64,000 nucleotides of DNA, from contig VCMS01000332.1 in assembly GCA_022539475.1 (NCBI GenBank), positions 35,420 to 99,419 of the forward strand, given 5' to 3'. The DNA comes from Gracilaria domingensis (Eukaryota; Rhodophyta; Florideophyceae; Gracilariales; Gracilariaceae). The position numbers were made by a program, and so were the translations under genes. The notes beneath the pieces are model-generated. The model worked only from the letters and a program-made list of their open reading frames with translations, had not been told where the DNA came from and ran no database searches. This document shows positions 45,792 to 55,846 of this stretch, piece by piece. Numbering within the stretch: the stretch's first letter is position 1; every line of letters starts with the position of its first letter.

Positions 45792-45954
45792 AAGGCCATT
45801 GTTCATTTCGCAGCCAGGCTATCTTACCGCCGAGCTTCGACACAAAATGATTCTCGACATGAGTGCGGCGTGGAAGAAGAGCTTGTGTGGTTCGCTTCTC
45901 AAGCTCAGGAATTGGTGTCGATAAATCAAAGGTCGGCTCGTAGATAAATGTCAT
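45787..45954 (-). pseudogene. PDCD2-like protein, N-terminal fragment cut by the foldback element
   Basis: From ATG 45954: MTFIYEPTFDLSTPIPELEK, then ENHFVSKLGGKIAWLRNEQW. The HF.SK.GG.PAWL pattern marks the N-terminus of PDCD2/PDCD2L proteins, chaperones for ribosomal protein uS5 (from family knowledge). The frame enters the foldback element at about 45790, and no PDCD2 sequence resumes beyond it. Confidence 0.6.
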
Positions 45955-47059
45955 GCCGACAGCGCTTGCACGGCGTTGAAGGTGGAAGTTTGTTTGGTGT
46001 CTTGGTATGAAATGTTTGAAGTGCGGTCACAGTAGGTTCTTAGTGATGTTTTCAAGGTACATAGTGAAGGCTGGATGTGAGACAGTTGTTAGTGGGAAGT
46101 CCAAGCTGGTCGCGAAGTTCAGTAATTCTCTCATTTGTTCTTACTCCCTGCAGCTCTCATCATCTCGCTACTGGTGTCCGAAAACAGCGAACAAAGTTCC
46201 AGGAAGAATTTTCATCGAATGGAACATGAGCGTCACCAGCAATGCCCGACGCGCGTTGAGAGGAGCTCTCCCATAGAGAAGGTTATCCACGTACAAAGCG
46301 CGGTACCCCATATCTTAACGCACGTTGAGAGCTTACGGGTAAACTGACTCAAACGCCATACTTAACTCGGAATCAACGTGCAGCTTTAACCGAAGCGATA
46401 TCTGTTCTTTGTTCTTTCATGGCGAAAATAGGATGGATACGTCTTGTCATCCATGCTGAAGGCAAAACGCAAAAGTGTCTTCACGATTATGGCCCCATTG
46501 ACGTGATACTCATGATGATCGTGATCACGACGATCGCGGCGATGGTGCGTGTGGCAACCGGCATCACTACTTCAGAATCAAAGCTCGTATGCAAACTATT
46601 TTTGGATTCCAACATCATACATGATGAAACTCGTAGATGGTGATCACACTGGATCAACAGCGGAAACCAGAATAATGTTACGGCGAAAATTCCTCTGGTA
46701 CGACGGTACGCATTTTGCAACGCTGCTCTGTACAAACCTCACTCTATCTACGCCGGACACACAACCTCGCCTCTCCACTGCTGCAGATCATTCAAGGTGA
46801 AGTAAAGTCAGCCCAAGACGCTCTTTGCCGTCGTAGAACGAAACTGGTGCCACAGGCGATAACACCGTTGAGACAACCCTTTCTGACTAAAACCCTCCCA
46901 GCCTGACTACAAATTCTTGGCACTCATAAACTGAAGTCCCTTCAGCATTCTGCCCGTGAGCCAAGTTTCCCACCGAATGAATCGAAACCCCAGTCAAGCC
47001 ATTCATTTCACTACGGAAAAGCTCGAGGCCCTCGGAAGCGAGCAAGAGCCTAGCAGACG
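45955..47059. other. No assigned gene
   Basis: Short overlapping frames; none recognised. Confidence 0.35.
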
Positions 47060-48254
47060 AAAGCACGACACAAAGCTAACGCGAATCGAGCAGCCGAGTT
47101 AGCCAAACCACCGAATTCTGCCTCCGAAGCTGCCGAGCGATGGGATGCTTTCTACGAAACAAAGCCTACGCTTTTCAAGGACCGTCATGTTCTTCGAGCT
47201 GCCTTTCTTGAGTTTATCGCTCGGCATGCGGCTGCGAATCCTACAGCACATGTGCCGCCTATTTTCTCAGTCTCCAAAGGATCGCTTGTGGATTGTGTCC
47301 CGAGTTCACAGTGTGATCAAGTTCTCGTGGAAGTTGGTTGCGGTGCTGGTAATGCTGTTTATCCTTTTCTGCGTGCGAACCCACCCAGAGAGGTGAATTG
47401 ATGTCCAATTGATGTCTCTCAGATGACCGGCATTAGAATTACGAGCTCTAAAGATGTCCATATGATGCACGTAAATGATCTACATATAATGCATCAAAGA
47501 TAAACGATTGGCAAGCACCCGATGTGCATGTGATGTACGAAGATATGTCCAATGGATTTCGTGATGTCCAAGTGATACGCCTTAGATTCCGGTATTTCTA
47601 ATGGACATATTGTCGTGCATCATTTGATTATCTTTAGAACAGGTTTTGTGCACCAAAGAAAGATCAAAGGCACATCAATCAGAGACATCATAGGTGCTAC
47701 TCCCGGACATCATTCGGATATCCTGGATGCGCAGAAGATGTCCGAATGAAATCCCATAGATGTCCCAAACTTTCATCTGATGGATATCTAATGGGCATCA
47801 CTTTACCTCTCTGGGCCACGTTCGTTTGCTTTTGCCTTCGCAGCTGGCAGTCGAACTCACGAAGAGCAGTCCTGAATATCGTGAAGATAGAATCAGAGCC
47901 TTTCAGGCGGACTTGGCTCGACCATAAAGCTACGTAAACTTCATCCGAAACAATTTTGCTAATGGAGTTCGCTTCGTAACAGTGCTTTGGACGTTGTCAG
48001 CTTTGAACCCTTCTCAACATAGCATCGCCCCAAACGGCCTGGTTGCACTACTCGCGAATGGCGGACAGTTGTTTGTACGAGATTGCTCGATCGGGGATAT
48101 GAGGGGAAAGCGCTTTGCTGAGCGTGAACAGCGCATGAGCCACTGTAGCGACAAGCTGCATCTACGTGGAGACGGGACGTATGCGTATTTTCTCGGTCGA
48201 GAGGAGCTAAAAGAGCTTTTTGGAGGAGCAGGATTGACTTACGTCTCGTGCTAA
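47060..48254 (+). pseudogene. METTL2/6/8-like tRNA m3C methyltransferase, split by a MITE
   Basis: Before the MITE: ERWDAFYETKPTLFKDRHVL and VLVEVGCGAGNAVYPFLRAN, the N-terminal signature and SAM-binding motif I of METTL2/6/8 (ABP140-like) enzymes, which make 3-methylcytidine in tRNA anticodon loops. The MITE occupies 47384-47815, with CCA duplicated on both sides. After it: AVELTKSSPEYREDRIRAFQ, then TAA near 47935, then VTVLWTLSALNP, GGQLFVRDCSIGDMRGKRF, HLRGDGTYAYFLGREELKEL, ending at TAA 48252-48254. There is also a one-base shift shortly after the MITE. The order is otherwise complete, so this was a near-full gene. Confidence 0.85.
47384..47815. mobile_element. MITE, CCCAGAGAGG family, copy 2
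   Basis: A 432-bp element, CCCAGAGAGGTGAATTGATG ... CATCACTTTACCTCTCTGGG, with well-matched inverted ends and CCA at 47381-47383 and 47816-47818. Related over its whole length to 37560-38013. Confidence 0.9.
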
Positions 48255-48730
48255 TATAAAGATCGAGAAGTAAACAACAGCAAGACACAGTCAATAATGC
48301 GAAGAAAATGAGTGCAAGCAAAGTTTAGAAAAGGATAAATTAACGAACCATGAAGGTGGTCACAGTACTTGTTTTTGCTCGACGCCGTTGGTCATTCCTT
48401 TGGTTGGCAAAGTGAATGGGTCCACGGCAGCAAGCCGTGTCTGGGAGATAGATATTTGATTATGTATACGTAGAAAACTGTTACACAATGTGATACCCAG
48501 TGTGTCAGATGACGGTTTCAATTATAGAAATTGCTCTCATCAATCATTCTTTCCTTGTGAGATAGGGTCTTATTGCGGTAACAACCTTGCGCTTTCGTGA
48601 ACGAAGCAATGTTCGAGAACTGCTTTGTGTCGATAGCTAGGACTCTGCAATCATGCGATCACCTTTGACGAGGTAAATGCAAAGTATCAAATTTGGATCG
48701 TCACGCCATTATAACAAAAGAGTGAAAGAT
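48255..48730. other. No gene seen
   Basis: AT-rich intergenic; no feature. Confidence 0.4.
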
Positions 48731-49195
48731 TTAGCAATCCCTCTTACGATGGACGGGTCGTCGCAAGTGGTAGATTTCAATATAAATCTCATGATTCGGA
48801 AATAGCGGATTCTCGCTATTATACAAGTTAGGAGGGTACTGCTTGTATGCAGTCATAAGATCACTTACAAAGTCTCGCAGCTGGTCATCAGACAAACCAG
48901 GACAACCCGAAGCACGGGTACCACGTTCTGCTTGAAGGCGCCAGTCGAACACCCAATCCATATTGCCAATCTCAATAGTGAACATCCCATCAAAACGGCT
49001 TTTACATGTCGACGAACTCGTGGAGAGCATCGTTAATGACGGAGACATCTTGATCGTTGAGCTGAGTGTAGGGAACTGGTCCAAAAACCAAGATACCAGC
49101 CTTCGAACAAGACTACGTCGGTTGTATCTGCAATGTGCTTCCAGTTGCTCTCAGGGGCACGATCACCACGATCATTGAAAGCTATTTTTGTCCTT
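48731..49195 (-). pseudogene. D-glycerate 3-kinase, C-terminal fragment
   Basis: Leftwards: FNDRGDRAPESNWKHIA, DVVLFEGWYLGF, then in another frame QLNDQDVSVINDALHEFVDM with stops, then MDWVFDWRLQAERGTRASGC and LSDDQLRDFVSDLMTAYKQY. These blocks in this order match plant/cyanobacterial-type glycerate 3-kinase, the last enzyme of photorespiration. The P-loop N-terminus is absent. Two frame changes and internal stops make it a remnant. Confidence 0.85.
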
Positions 49196-49429
49196 GGACA
49201 TAACCAACGATCCCTTTGCCGGAATCAAATGCGAAAAACATTTTCCCAAGCAGCACCGAAGCCTCCGCTTTTGCAAGCCCACGGTCCCATGGCTATAATT
49301 CGATCCTTTCTCACCCTTGCGCCCCCGGTATTCGTTTTCTTACCGCCTATCGCAATCATCTCTGCTCGAGGCGGTCGCCGCCCAAGGTGCTCGTATCTTC
49401 ATGACAACCTCTATGTCTCCAACAGCTGA

Positions 49430-50890
49430 CACGCGCGTTCACACGCTTCACATCAAAGTCGCCAGTAAATGTGGTGCCTTCGTGCATTATTGGATGGCCA
49501 ACTCTTTACGCACTCGCTACAACTTCGCCTTAGAACTCGCGATATATCTCTTTGAAAAGTATCGTAAATCTCTGCGAGTCTTCCATGTGATTCACACTGT
49601 CGCCCAGGATGTGCAGCCGCTTCCAGCGCGTCATGCAGCATTCCAACTTGAGAGTCTGTGAGATGTACAGCGCGGTTTACACCAAAAGTTAATTACGTTC
49701 GCTTTCATAGAGCCAGTTCATGATACTTGCGCAGCGATTACTGCGTTTGCTCAAAACGCCGTATTGGTGGTTGCGGACACTTGCTATCTACGTCGGGGTA
49801 GGGCAGATCGAGGGGTGGTTACTTCGTCACTTCGTATCCCAATATAGGCTATCGAAGCCGATGTGTTTGTTCTTGTGCAAGTTAGGTGAAACAAAGCGGA
49901 GTACGCAGCACGAACAATTCCTCTAAATATTACTCGGGCTTTACATGAATACTTGGTTCCTATGCCAGATATCGAGCTACCTCAGCATTCTTCCTATGAC
50001 TTGAACAACTAGATCGAGTCTATAGACCCCGATATGAATCTTCTTGATTTGGATGAGATAGATGCTGTTTTAGAAAACGTGGTACGACTGGATCGCAGAG
50101 CGCCTCGACTCCGCTCTTTTCGTGGTGGACAGAATGAAACACAAATCCGTCTCGGGCATATTTTCACCAAGAGGCTGAGAGAATATGGATCAAGACGCAA
50201 TGAAGCTGCCAAACAGATGCAATCTGATCTCAGTCTGTTTCTTCGAGCAGGTAATATATCAGCAATGAACATTGCGCTGTGCGCAAAGGAATGTGCTCGG
50301 AAGAAGCCATCTATGAAGGAATGCTTGGAATCGTTCTTGGAAGAGCTCATCGTGTGTCGTGAACTGACAGTTAATGCTTCTTGCTTCAATGCAAAGGCTT
50401 ATGACATGTATGAGAATATTTTCCCGAGCTTAGTGAAAGAGTCTCTCGCACTGTATAAAAGCGTCAAGAGACCCAAGATTCGCACAAACGTAGAACTTGA
50501 CGCAGCTCTCACTGCAGATCCTTACTAGAAGGCTGCGCAGCTGGAAATGATTTTCAGAGAAAAAACGTACGGATACATGATAGTGTACTGGGTGAAACGT
50601 ATCATAGGATAAGGTGAAGACCCAAAGGATGCCACGGACTACGCCTCACGGCTCAGCAATAGATGGGAGCTAGACGCTGTCGAGAGTAATTCGTACACTG
50701 GTGTTGTACGGTGCTTTGGAGTGCACGTCCGAGACTGGACTGAGACACCGATATGGGGAAAAGTACGATACATGAACGAGAGCGTCTTGAAAAAAAAGTT
50801 TGCATGGCGGCATACGTTGCCACTGTGGACAAAGTACTTTCCGAAGAAGGACTGCCTTCTCAAATTGCTAACATTAGACAACAGCATGTG
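49430..50890 (+). pseudogene. Class II CPD photolyase, near full length
   Basis: 49470-49660 encodes GAFVHYWMANSLRTRYNFAL and LRVFHVIHTVAQDVQPLPAR (N-terminal photolyase domain). 49740-50030 continues with AVLVVADTCYLRR, AIEADVFVLV and EYAARTIPLNITRALHEYLV. 50034-50890 has RLREYGSRRNEAAKQMQSDL, SFLEELIVCREL, AAQLEMIFREKTYGYMIVYW and WGKVRYMNES, the FAD/DNA-binding C-terminal region. Class II photolyases repair UV-induced pyrimidine dimers with light. Several in-frame stops (for example TAG 50526-50528 and a TAA about 80 bases on) and at least one frameshift near 49830 show it is dead. Confidence 0.85.
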
Positions 50891-50999
50891 ATTCGGCTTT
50901 GATCTAATCGACGCGAAACTATGCAGCTATGGCTTTGGTCTAGTTCGATACTTCAACGATTGTCTCCGTCGGTCCGGAAACTCATTGCATTGAGTATGG

Positions 51000-51266
51000 A
51001 CCGATGAAACAGATCAATGTGATCTTCAGTCTTCTGAAATATCTTCGCATGGCGCAGCCTGTTCACCTTCTACTTCATCTTCGGCGCCAGAAGTTATTGA
51101 TGTGTATCATCATCAAGCATCTGGAAACCAGTCCGAGCTGAGGAATCTCGTCACCTCTTTTAACCAATCACAAGTCATGCTTTTCGATACCATCTTAATT
51201 TTAAAATATTATTCTCTCATTCGAAAGCATATCTCGGCTACAAAAGGTACTGGTAGATCCATGTGA
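51000..51266 (+). other. Short coding-like frame, unknown
   Basis: Reads SSSAPEVIDVYHHQASGNQS and LRNLVTSFNQSQVMLFDTIL before a stop. No family recognised. The surrounding 50.9-52.4 kb shows no other feature. Confidence 0.25.
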
Positions 51267-52466
51267 TTTTTGAGACTCTCGTTCTCTCTGAAACGTGAAG
51301 CTGGATGTTACTATGCATCTTTGACGTCGTAGAGCTCAACGCTTCTACTTGAAAAGGCTACTAATTTGTGCTCAATGGGCTTAGGCTTCTTGGTTGCACG
51401 TATAGACCGAAGAATTTTATCGAAGGCTTATATCAAGCCCCAATCATTCTTGTAATGTCCTGGTCAGCAAGTGAATGTGGGAAAACCTGTTGTCATCATG
51501 CAAAAAGGATGCATAACTCGAACATTTTAGTTGCCAGCATCAACAAGTCACAACTTTTTGTATGCTTTCCATGTCAACGACGATCAATACAGTTTGACAC
51601 GAGATCGTCGGTCTCGAAAACGTGAGTATGTTTTTGACGTATCCGTTTTCATACATAACATGTATGCGAACACGTGATACCATTACGCAGGAATCTCTTG
51701 TCTCAATCTCCTGGGATATATCAACTTTACTTTCGCAGCAATATCTTCAACCAAATGTCATGTACATTCGTTCGTGCCGACCCAGAATGATTTTTTTCTA
51801 TTCTAATTGTTTTATCTCCTCTTCAACTTATGAAACTGTAATGAATTTCTTTGTTTGACCATTATGTGTTCTTATCGGAAGCAATACGTATCCATTGGTT
51901 CTAGGACTCGGTATGTCAAACAGAACAGATTCAAAATGCGCGATCTAAGTCTTCTAATTTTGCTGCGATGATTCAAGCAACAGATACGGACTTCAAGAGC
52001 GTCACAGTTGAACACTGCTACCAGGAACAGTGTTGTGTATCATCGTTCATGTAGTTCGTTATCTATGATGTTGTGATGACTACGAAAACCTTTCTTGTGA
52101 TGAAAGAATCAGAACGTGGCTCACAGAAGCGATGAAGTCATTTACTTCTTCAAGATTGAAATGTATGGAAGAAAACGACTACAATAACTCATATTCGGAA
52201 GCTTACAGAAAGTACAATCATTGTCTTCGAGCCGAGATTCTGTAATCATTTCAAATGATGCTCATTGACACTTCTATCGTACGGTGTGACACAGGTGTCT
52301 GAGGCGGCTTCTGACCAGGTCTGCGAATCTTCAAATGTATTCTTCATTTGAACCCGGTACCTCGACTTCAAGCAGTGTTGGCTTCAAACTTTTTGTTTCT
52401 TTGTGATCTTATTCATGCTCTCGCCTTTACGTTTGCGAGTGATGTTATTATTTTTCGATGAAGCGA

Positions 52467-53502
52467 TTACTTTGTTGGATTTGTAGTCCTGGGTACGTTG
52501 GTGCTGGAATCGTTTCCTAACGGTTGAATGTTAAGCCGAGTTTCGAAATTCATATGACTTTCTTCATTCAAGTTTTCGATATTCTTATCCTCCTCATTCA
52601 ACAGACACGAGAAGCGAGCCATCGCACGCATTTTGAACCTTCTCTTGCATCCTAGATCGTTTTCGACTGTTTCTGGATCTTCCATCGCTTCCTCTTCCTC
52701 TACACTATCTTTTGTACCAATGTTCGAATGCGTCCCGTGCTCATCATCTTTCTGCTCTTTGGAATGAGCCTCATTCCCGAAACTTTGCGTTTTCGATCTA
52801 TGATGATCACTATAGACAACTGTGATCCTCTTATCTCCGTTTCCAGTGTCATTCTTTCCGTGTTCTTTCATTTTCTGACTAATTCGTGCAAACGTTTCTG
52901 TCGGAGCTACAGAATTGCCTCTATCCGTGGTTACATACTTCTGCTTTGGGCCAGGTGCCGCTGATAGGGCTACAGAATATGAAGATGCTTTCTTCTCTTC
53001 ACTTCGTCGTGAAAACTTTGATCAGTTCTTCTCACAATTCTCAGTCTTTTCGACTTTCACGAATTCCCCAACAGTGCCTGGTTCTAACTTCTTTCTTTTC
53101 ACTACTGATTTCTTCGACTTCATGCGCTGCTCTGCGAACCAGCGAATGCACCACGGGTTACTATTTTGGCGATACACTGTGAAGTCTCTTGATGCTGCAG
53201 CCTTCTGTATGACCATTTCACATTGCGCTATGTCCGTTGACTTCGAAGCCTTCAAACAGCTCAGCTCGCCAAATTCGAGACCAATGTGTCGCAGCATGAG
53301 AACTCCTAACGCATCCTTCGCATCTGAATTCAATTTCTTATCGGAGATATCTTCGGGAAACTGAATGTGCTTCTCCTGACCGTTTGGAATTGAAACATTC
53401 CTTGCTTCTATGTCAGCGCGCATGAGAGCCGTAACATTCGGCTCCCTTGCAAAGTCCACTCCACGAAGGGGGCTGGCGATAGGAGGTAGACCTGAAGGTA
53501 TC
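52467..53502 (-). pseudogene. Unidentified gene cut by the Ty3 element, one in-frame TGA
   Basis: A minus-strand frame is open from the LTR boundary at 53502 to 52467, with one TGA at about 53022. It includes DALGVLMLRHIGLEFGELSC, RQNSNPWCIRWFAEQRMKSK, then Ser/Glu/Lys-rich sequence with VEEEEAMEDPETVENDLG. No ATG lies at its right edge; the 5' part would be on the far side of the retrotransposon, outside the window. Function unknown. Confidence 0.5.
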
Positions 53503-53799
53503 TGAAAACGCCATTTTTGTGATGGCGCCGGCGGTTACAGCCAAAGGGGGCAAAAACGATAAAAATAAAGTTTGCTCTCGTAGAGTACCAGTCCAATCGG
53601 ACGAAGAAGCACTAGCCAAATATAAGCTTACGTAGATAGAGTGCGGCAGAAGCCAAACAACAAAGCACGAACACAAGAACAGAAGAGGGATACCAAACGA
53701 TAGACAAGAAGATAAAGAAGAACAAACAAGGATAATATATGTAATGAGATATGAATAGAAATGTGTCGCAACTGGACAATGAAAGGAGAGGCCTGTGCT

Positions 53800-54294
53800 C
53801 TAAAAGATAGTATTGTTCTTCTTTCTAAGTGTCGCACGATGACGGCGGCTCCTGTAGTGGACGCGCAGATCGTGGGCTTCAGAGAACCGGATGTCGCAAG
53901 CCCTGCAGTGAATGTCCAGCTCGGTGTAGTTTGCACGGCGCAAAGCTCTGCGATGGCGACGGCCGGCTTGATGGACTTCAAGCTGACGCTGGCTCTGGAC
54001 CTTGATGTCACAGACACGACAGCGTTTGAAGATTCGCTTACGCGGCGGAGGGTTACGACGGCGCTTCTCCTTCTGATGGGCTACACGAAAGATGTGGCGC
54101 TCGCGTGGCCCGTCAAGAGGCTGAACAGCCGACTTCTTTATCTGAGGAACGGGATCGGGGACTTCTTCTATACGCTCGTCCGGATCGACCACGGACGAAT
54201 ATTCGCTGGATGAAACGATAGACCTTGGCACTTGATGTGAAACAAACGAAACGTTAGTAGTCACACAAAATGCCAAAAGAGTAGCTGTAGGCAA
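53800..54294 (-). CDS. LTR-encoded double zinc-finger protein (last exon)
   Basis: The frame ends in two zinc fingers of the matrin/JAZ/U1 type: CRVCDIKVQSQRQLEVHQAG with RRH, and CRACDIRFSEAHDLRVHYRS with RRH (C-x2-C-x12-H-x5-H). A basic linker (HQKEKRRRNPPPRKR) precedes them. No ATG opens the frame. Upstream, a GTAAGT at about 54300, a perfect TACTAAC at about 54250 and a CAAG at about 54233 outline a short intron, so the true 5' part is a further exon. Fingers of this class often bind double-stranded RNA or RNA-DNA hybrids. It lies in the R/U5 part of the LTR, in the element's own direction. The second LTR copy has the same ORF broken by many indels. Confidence 0.6.
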   Translation of the reverse strand: MPTATLLAFCVTTNVSFVSHQVPRSIVSSSEYSSVVDPDERIEEVPDPVPQIKKSAVQPLDGPRERHIFRVAHQKEKRRRNPPPRKRIFKRCRVCDIKVQSQRQLEVHQAGRRHRRALRRANYTELDIHCRACDIRFSEAHDLRVHYRSRRHRATLRKKNNTIF

Positions 54295-54938
54295 CTTACT
54301 CTTGAACGATTGCCTCAGGGCCGTAGGTTAAGGACAACCTTACGCTGTATCACACAGTGCGTCTAGCAACAACAGGTGCAAAGCAACACTATGTGAGGAA
54401 CAGAATCGCAACGCGAAAGAACCAGCAAAACCAGGGACCAAGGCCGAAACGGGAAGCAATAGAACGGATGCAGGCAGCAGAAGGCCGCCAAACAGCAAGA
54501 AACGGGGAACAAACGAAAATGACAACAACAACGGTAGTTCGGGCAAGACAGAATGGCAGATGGAACAACAACAGCGAAAGAAACCAACGAAGGGAACAAA
54601 AGAGACAAGAAAGGCCAAACAAAGCGGATAATGAAAGGCAGAGTCACGCCTGCACAAGGCTAACCCAATGGAAGGGTGGTGCAGACGCTTTGCCTACTCA
54701 CACAGGACGCGCCCAGACAGATGGTCAGTGTGAATGGCAGTGAGCGAGGGAGGGCGGTGAGACCAAGCCGCCAAGGGGAGAAGTAGAGAGAGAAGTAGGG
54801 GATGAGGAAAGGTTGAGGACGACAAAGGGAAAAGGAGAGAGGTTGGAAGGTTGTGGGGGGGTGGGGGGGAAGGTCGTCGAAGGGAAGTGGTCTGGCCGGA
54901 GTTGAGTCGGAGGCGACTGCTCCGGCCCTTTTATGCAC

Positions 54939-54979
54939 AACCGCACCGTCGATTCTCGGTGAGAATCGACGGTACGGTT
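54939..54979. repeat. Hairpin in the LTR near the TATA-like box
   Basis: 19-bp arms at 54939-54957 and 54961-54979 with one mismatch and loop GGT. Also present in degraded form in the other LTR. Confidence 0.8.
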
Positions 54980-55155
54980 GGCTTGGCCAATGGCTGCGTT
55001 GTATCTACCGCCCTACCCAATGAGAGGTGTAGACGGTAGATATGTTTGGCGCATATGCCACCGCAGGGGGCGCCTACGCCACGCAGCCTTCGTCGTGGAA
55101 TGCACGTGTACCTATGACAAGGTGTCATACCGCCATGCTGGCAAATGACACTGCC

Positions 55156-55208
55156 ATGACCTGCCATCATGGCAATTACACTTGCCATGACCTGCGGTCA
55201 TGGCAAAT
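55156..55208. repeat. Duplicated GCCATGACCTGC..CATGGC palindromic unit
   Basis: Two ~27-bp direct repeats, each internally palindromic (GCCATGACCTGC, 3 nt, CATGGC), lie about 100 bp upstream of the antisense ORF and could be protein-binding sites. Confidence 0.6.
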
Positions 55209-55308
55209 TCAGATGCACACTAACCTATGATCTAGACTATAAGAAGGAGTCTCGTGCGTCTTATGCTCCTATCTCTATCGTTCGTCAACCTATCAACTAC
55301 ATTTTGTC

Positions 55309-55701
55309 ATGAAGGATCACGTTACCAGCCCGGTCCCATCGCCAGCCAACGAGTCCTTATCTGGGCTCGGCCCTGTCGTGGACGTGGAGGCGATTCCGGC
55401 ACCGGCCGCCGCCCCCACTGTCCAGGACGCCGAACACACCCTGCCCCAGGAAGTCGTGGGGTTTGGGTTTTCGGAAGCGCTTCTCGGAGAATTGGAGCAG
55501 TTTCTCCGAGAGGTTTCTACCGGGAATTTCGACGTCTACGCGCACCGGCGCCGCCTTATGGACCTTATCAGCCAGGCGCCGACGCTGTATACGCGCGGCG
55601 TAATTCGCGGTATAATATTCGTATGCCAGGGGCGCCGCAATGATGCGTCGCACATCATTGCGCCGCTCCTCGAAATTTTACTGGCCCGCTTACAGAAGTA
55701 G
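55309..55701 (+). CDS. Antisense 130-residue ORF inside the LTR
   Basis: ATG 55309 to TAG 55699-55701, on the strand opposite to the retrotransposon. The N-terminus is Pro/Ala/Ser-rich; the C-terminal half (LLGELEQFLREVSTGNFDVY, IIAPLLEILLARLQK) should be helical. A possible AATAAA follows at about 55733, and an AC-TATAAGAAG sequence lies about 75 bp upstream. It resembles no family I know. Its location in U3 next to palindromes suggests a divergent transcription unit carried by the LTR. Coding status rests only on openness, length and flanking signals. Confidence 0.45.
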   Translation: MKDHVTSPVPSPANESLSGLGPVVDVEAIPAPAAAPTVQDAEHTLPQEVVGFGFSEALLGELEQFLREVSTGNFDVYAHRRRLMDLISQAPTLYTRGVIRGIIFVCQGRRNDASHIIAPLLEILLARLQK

Positions 55702-55779
55702 TGCGCCCTGCGCGTGTCGGCGTACTCTTCAAAATAAAAAATGAGCGGCGCAGCTCATGCACCGCTCACTTTTCCTTCA

Positions 55780-55796
55780 CCCCTCTTTTCTTCCCC
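55780..55796 (-). promoter_or_regulatory. Polypurine tract
   Basis: On the minus strand GGGGAAGAAAAGAGGGG, immediately before the TG that starts the 3' LTR. Serves as plus-strand primer in reverse transcription. Confidence 0.85.
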
Positions 55797-55846
55797 ACAC
55801 ACCCGCAAGCTCAAACGACGCTACACCGGGCGTCGAAAGTACTGAG

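Larger units (their letters stand above)
53503..55779 (-). mobile_element. 3' LTR of the Ty3/Gypsy element (2277 bp)
   Basis: On the minus strand it begins TGAAGG directly after a 17-nt purine tract and ends GTTTTCA, giving TG...CA and TGAA...TTCA ends. The same sequence recurs in direct orientation from 62007 to the window edge. A TATA-like CATAAAAGG is at about 54928-54936 (minus). It contains a zinc-finger ORF and an antisense ORF. Confidence 0.85.

Noticed and set aside
47384-47815. MITE acting as an intron of the METTL gene
   Set aside because: No GT-AG ends at the element borders, and the downstream exon also carries a frameshift and a stop.
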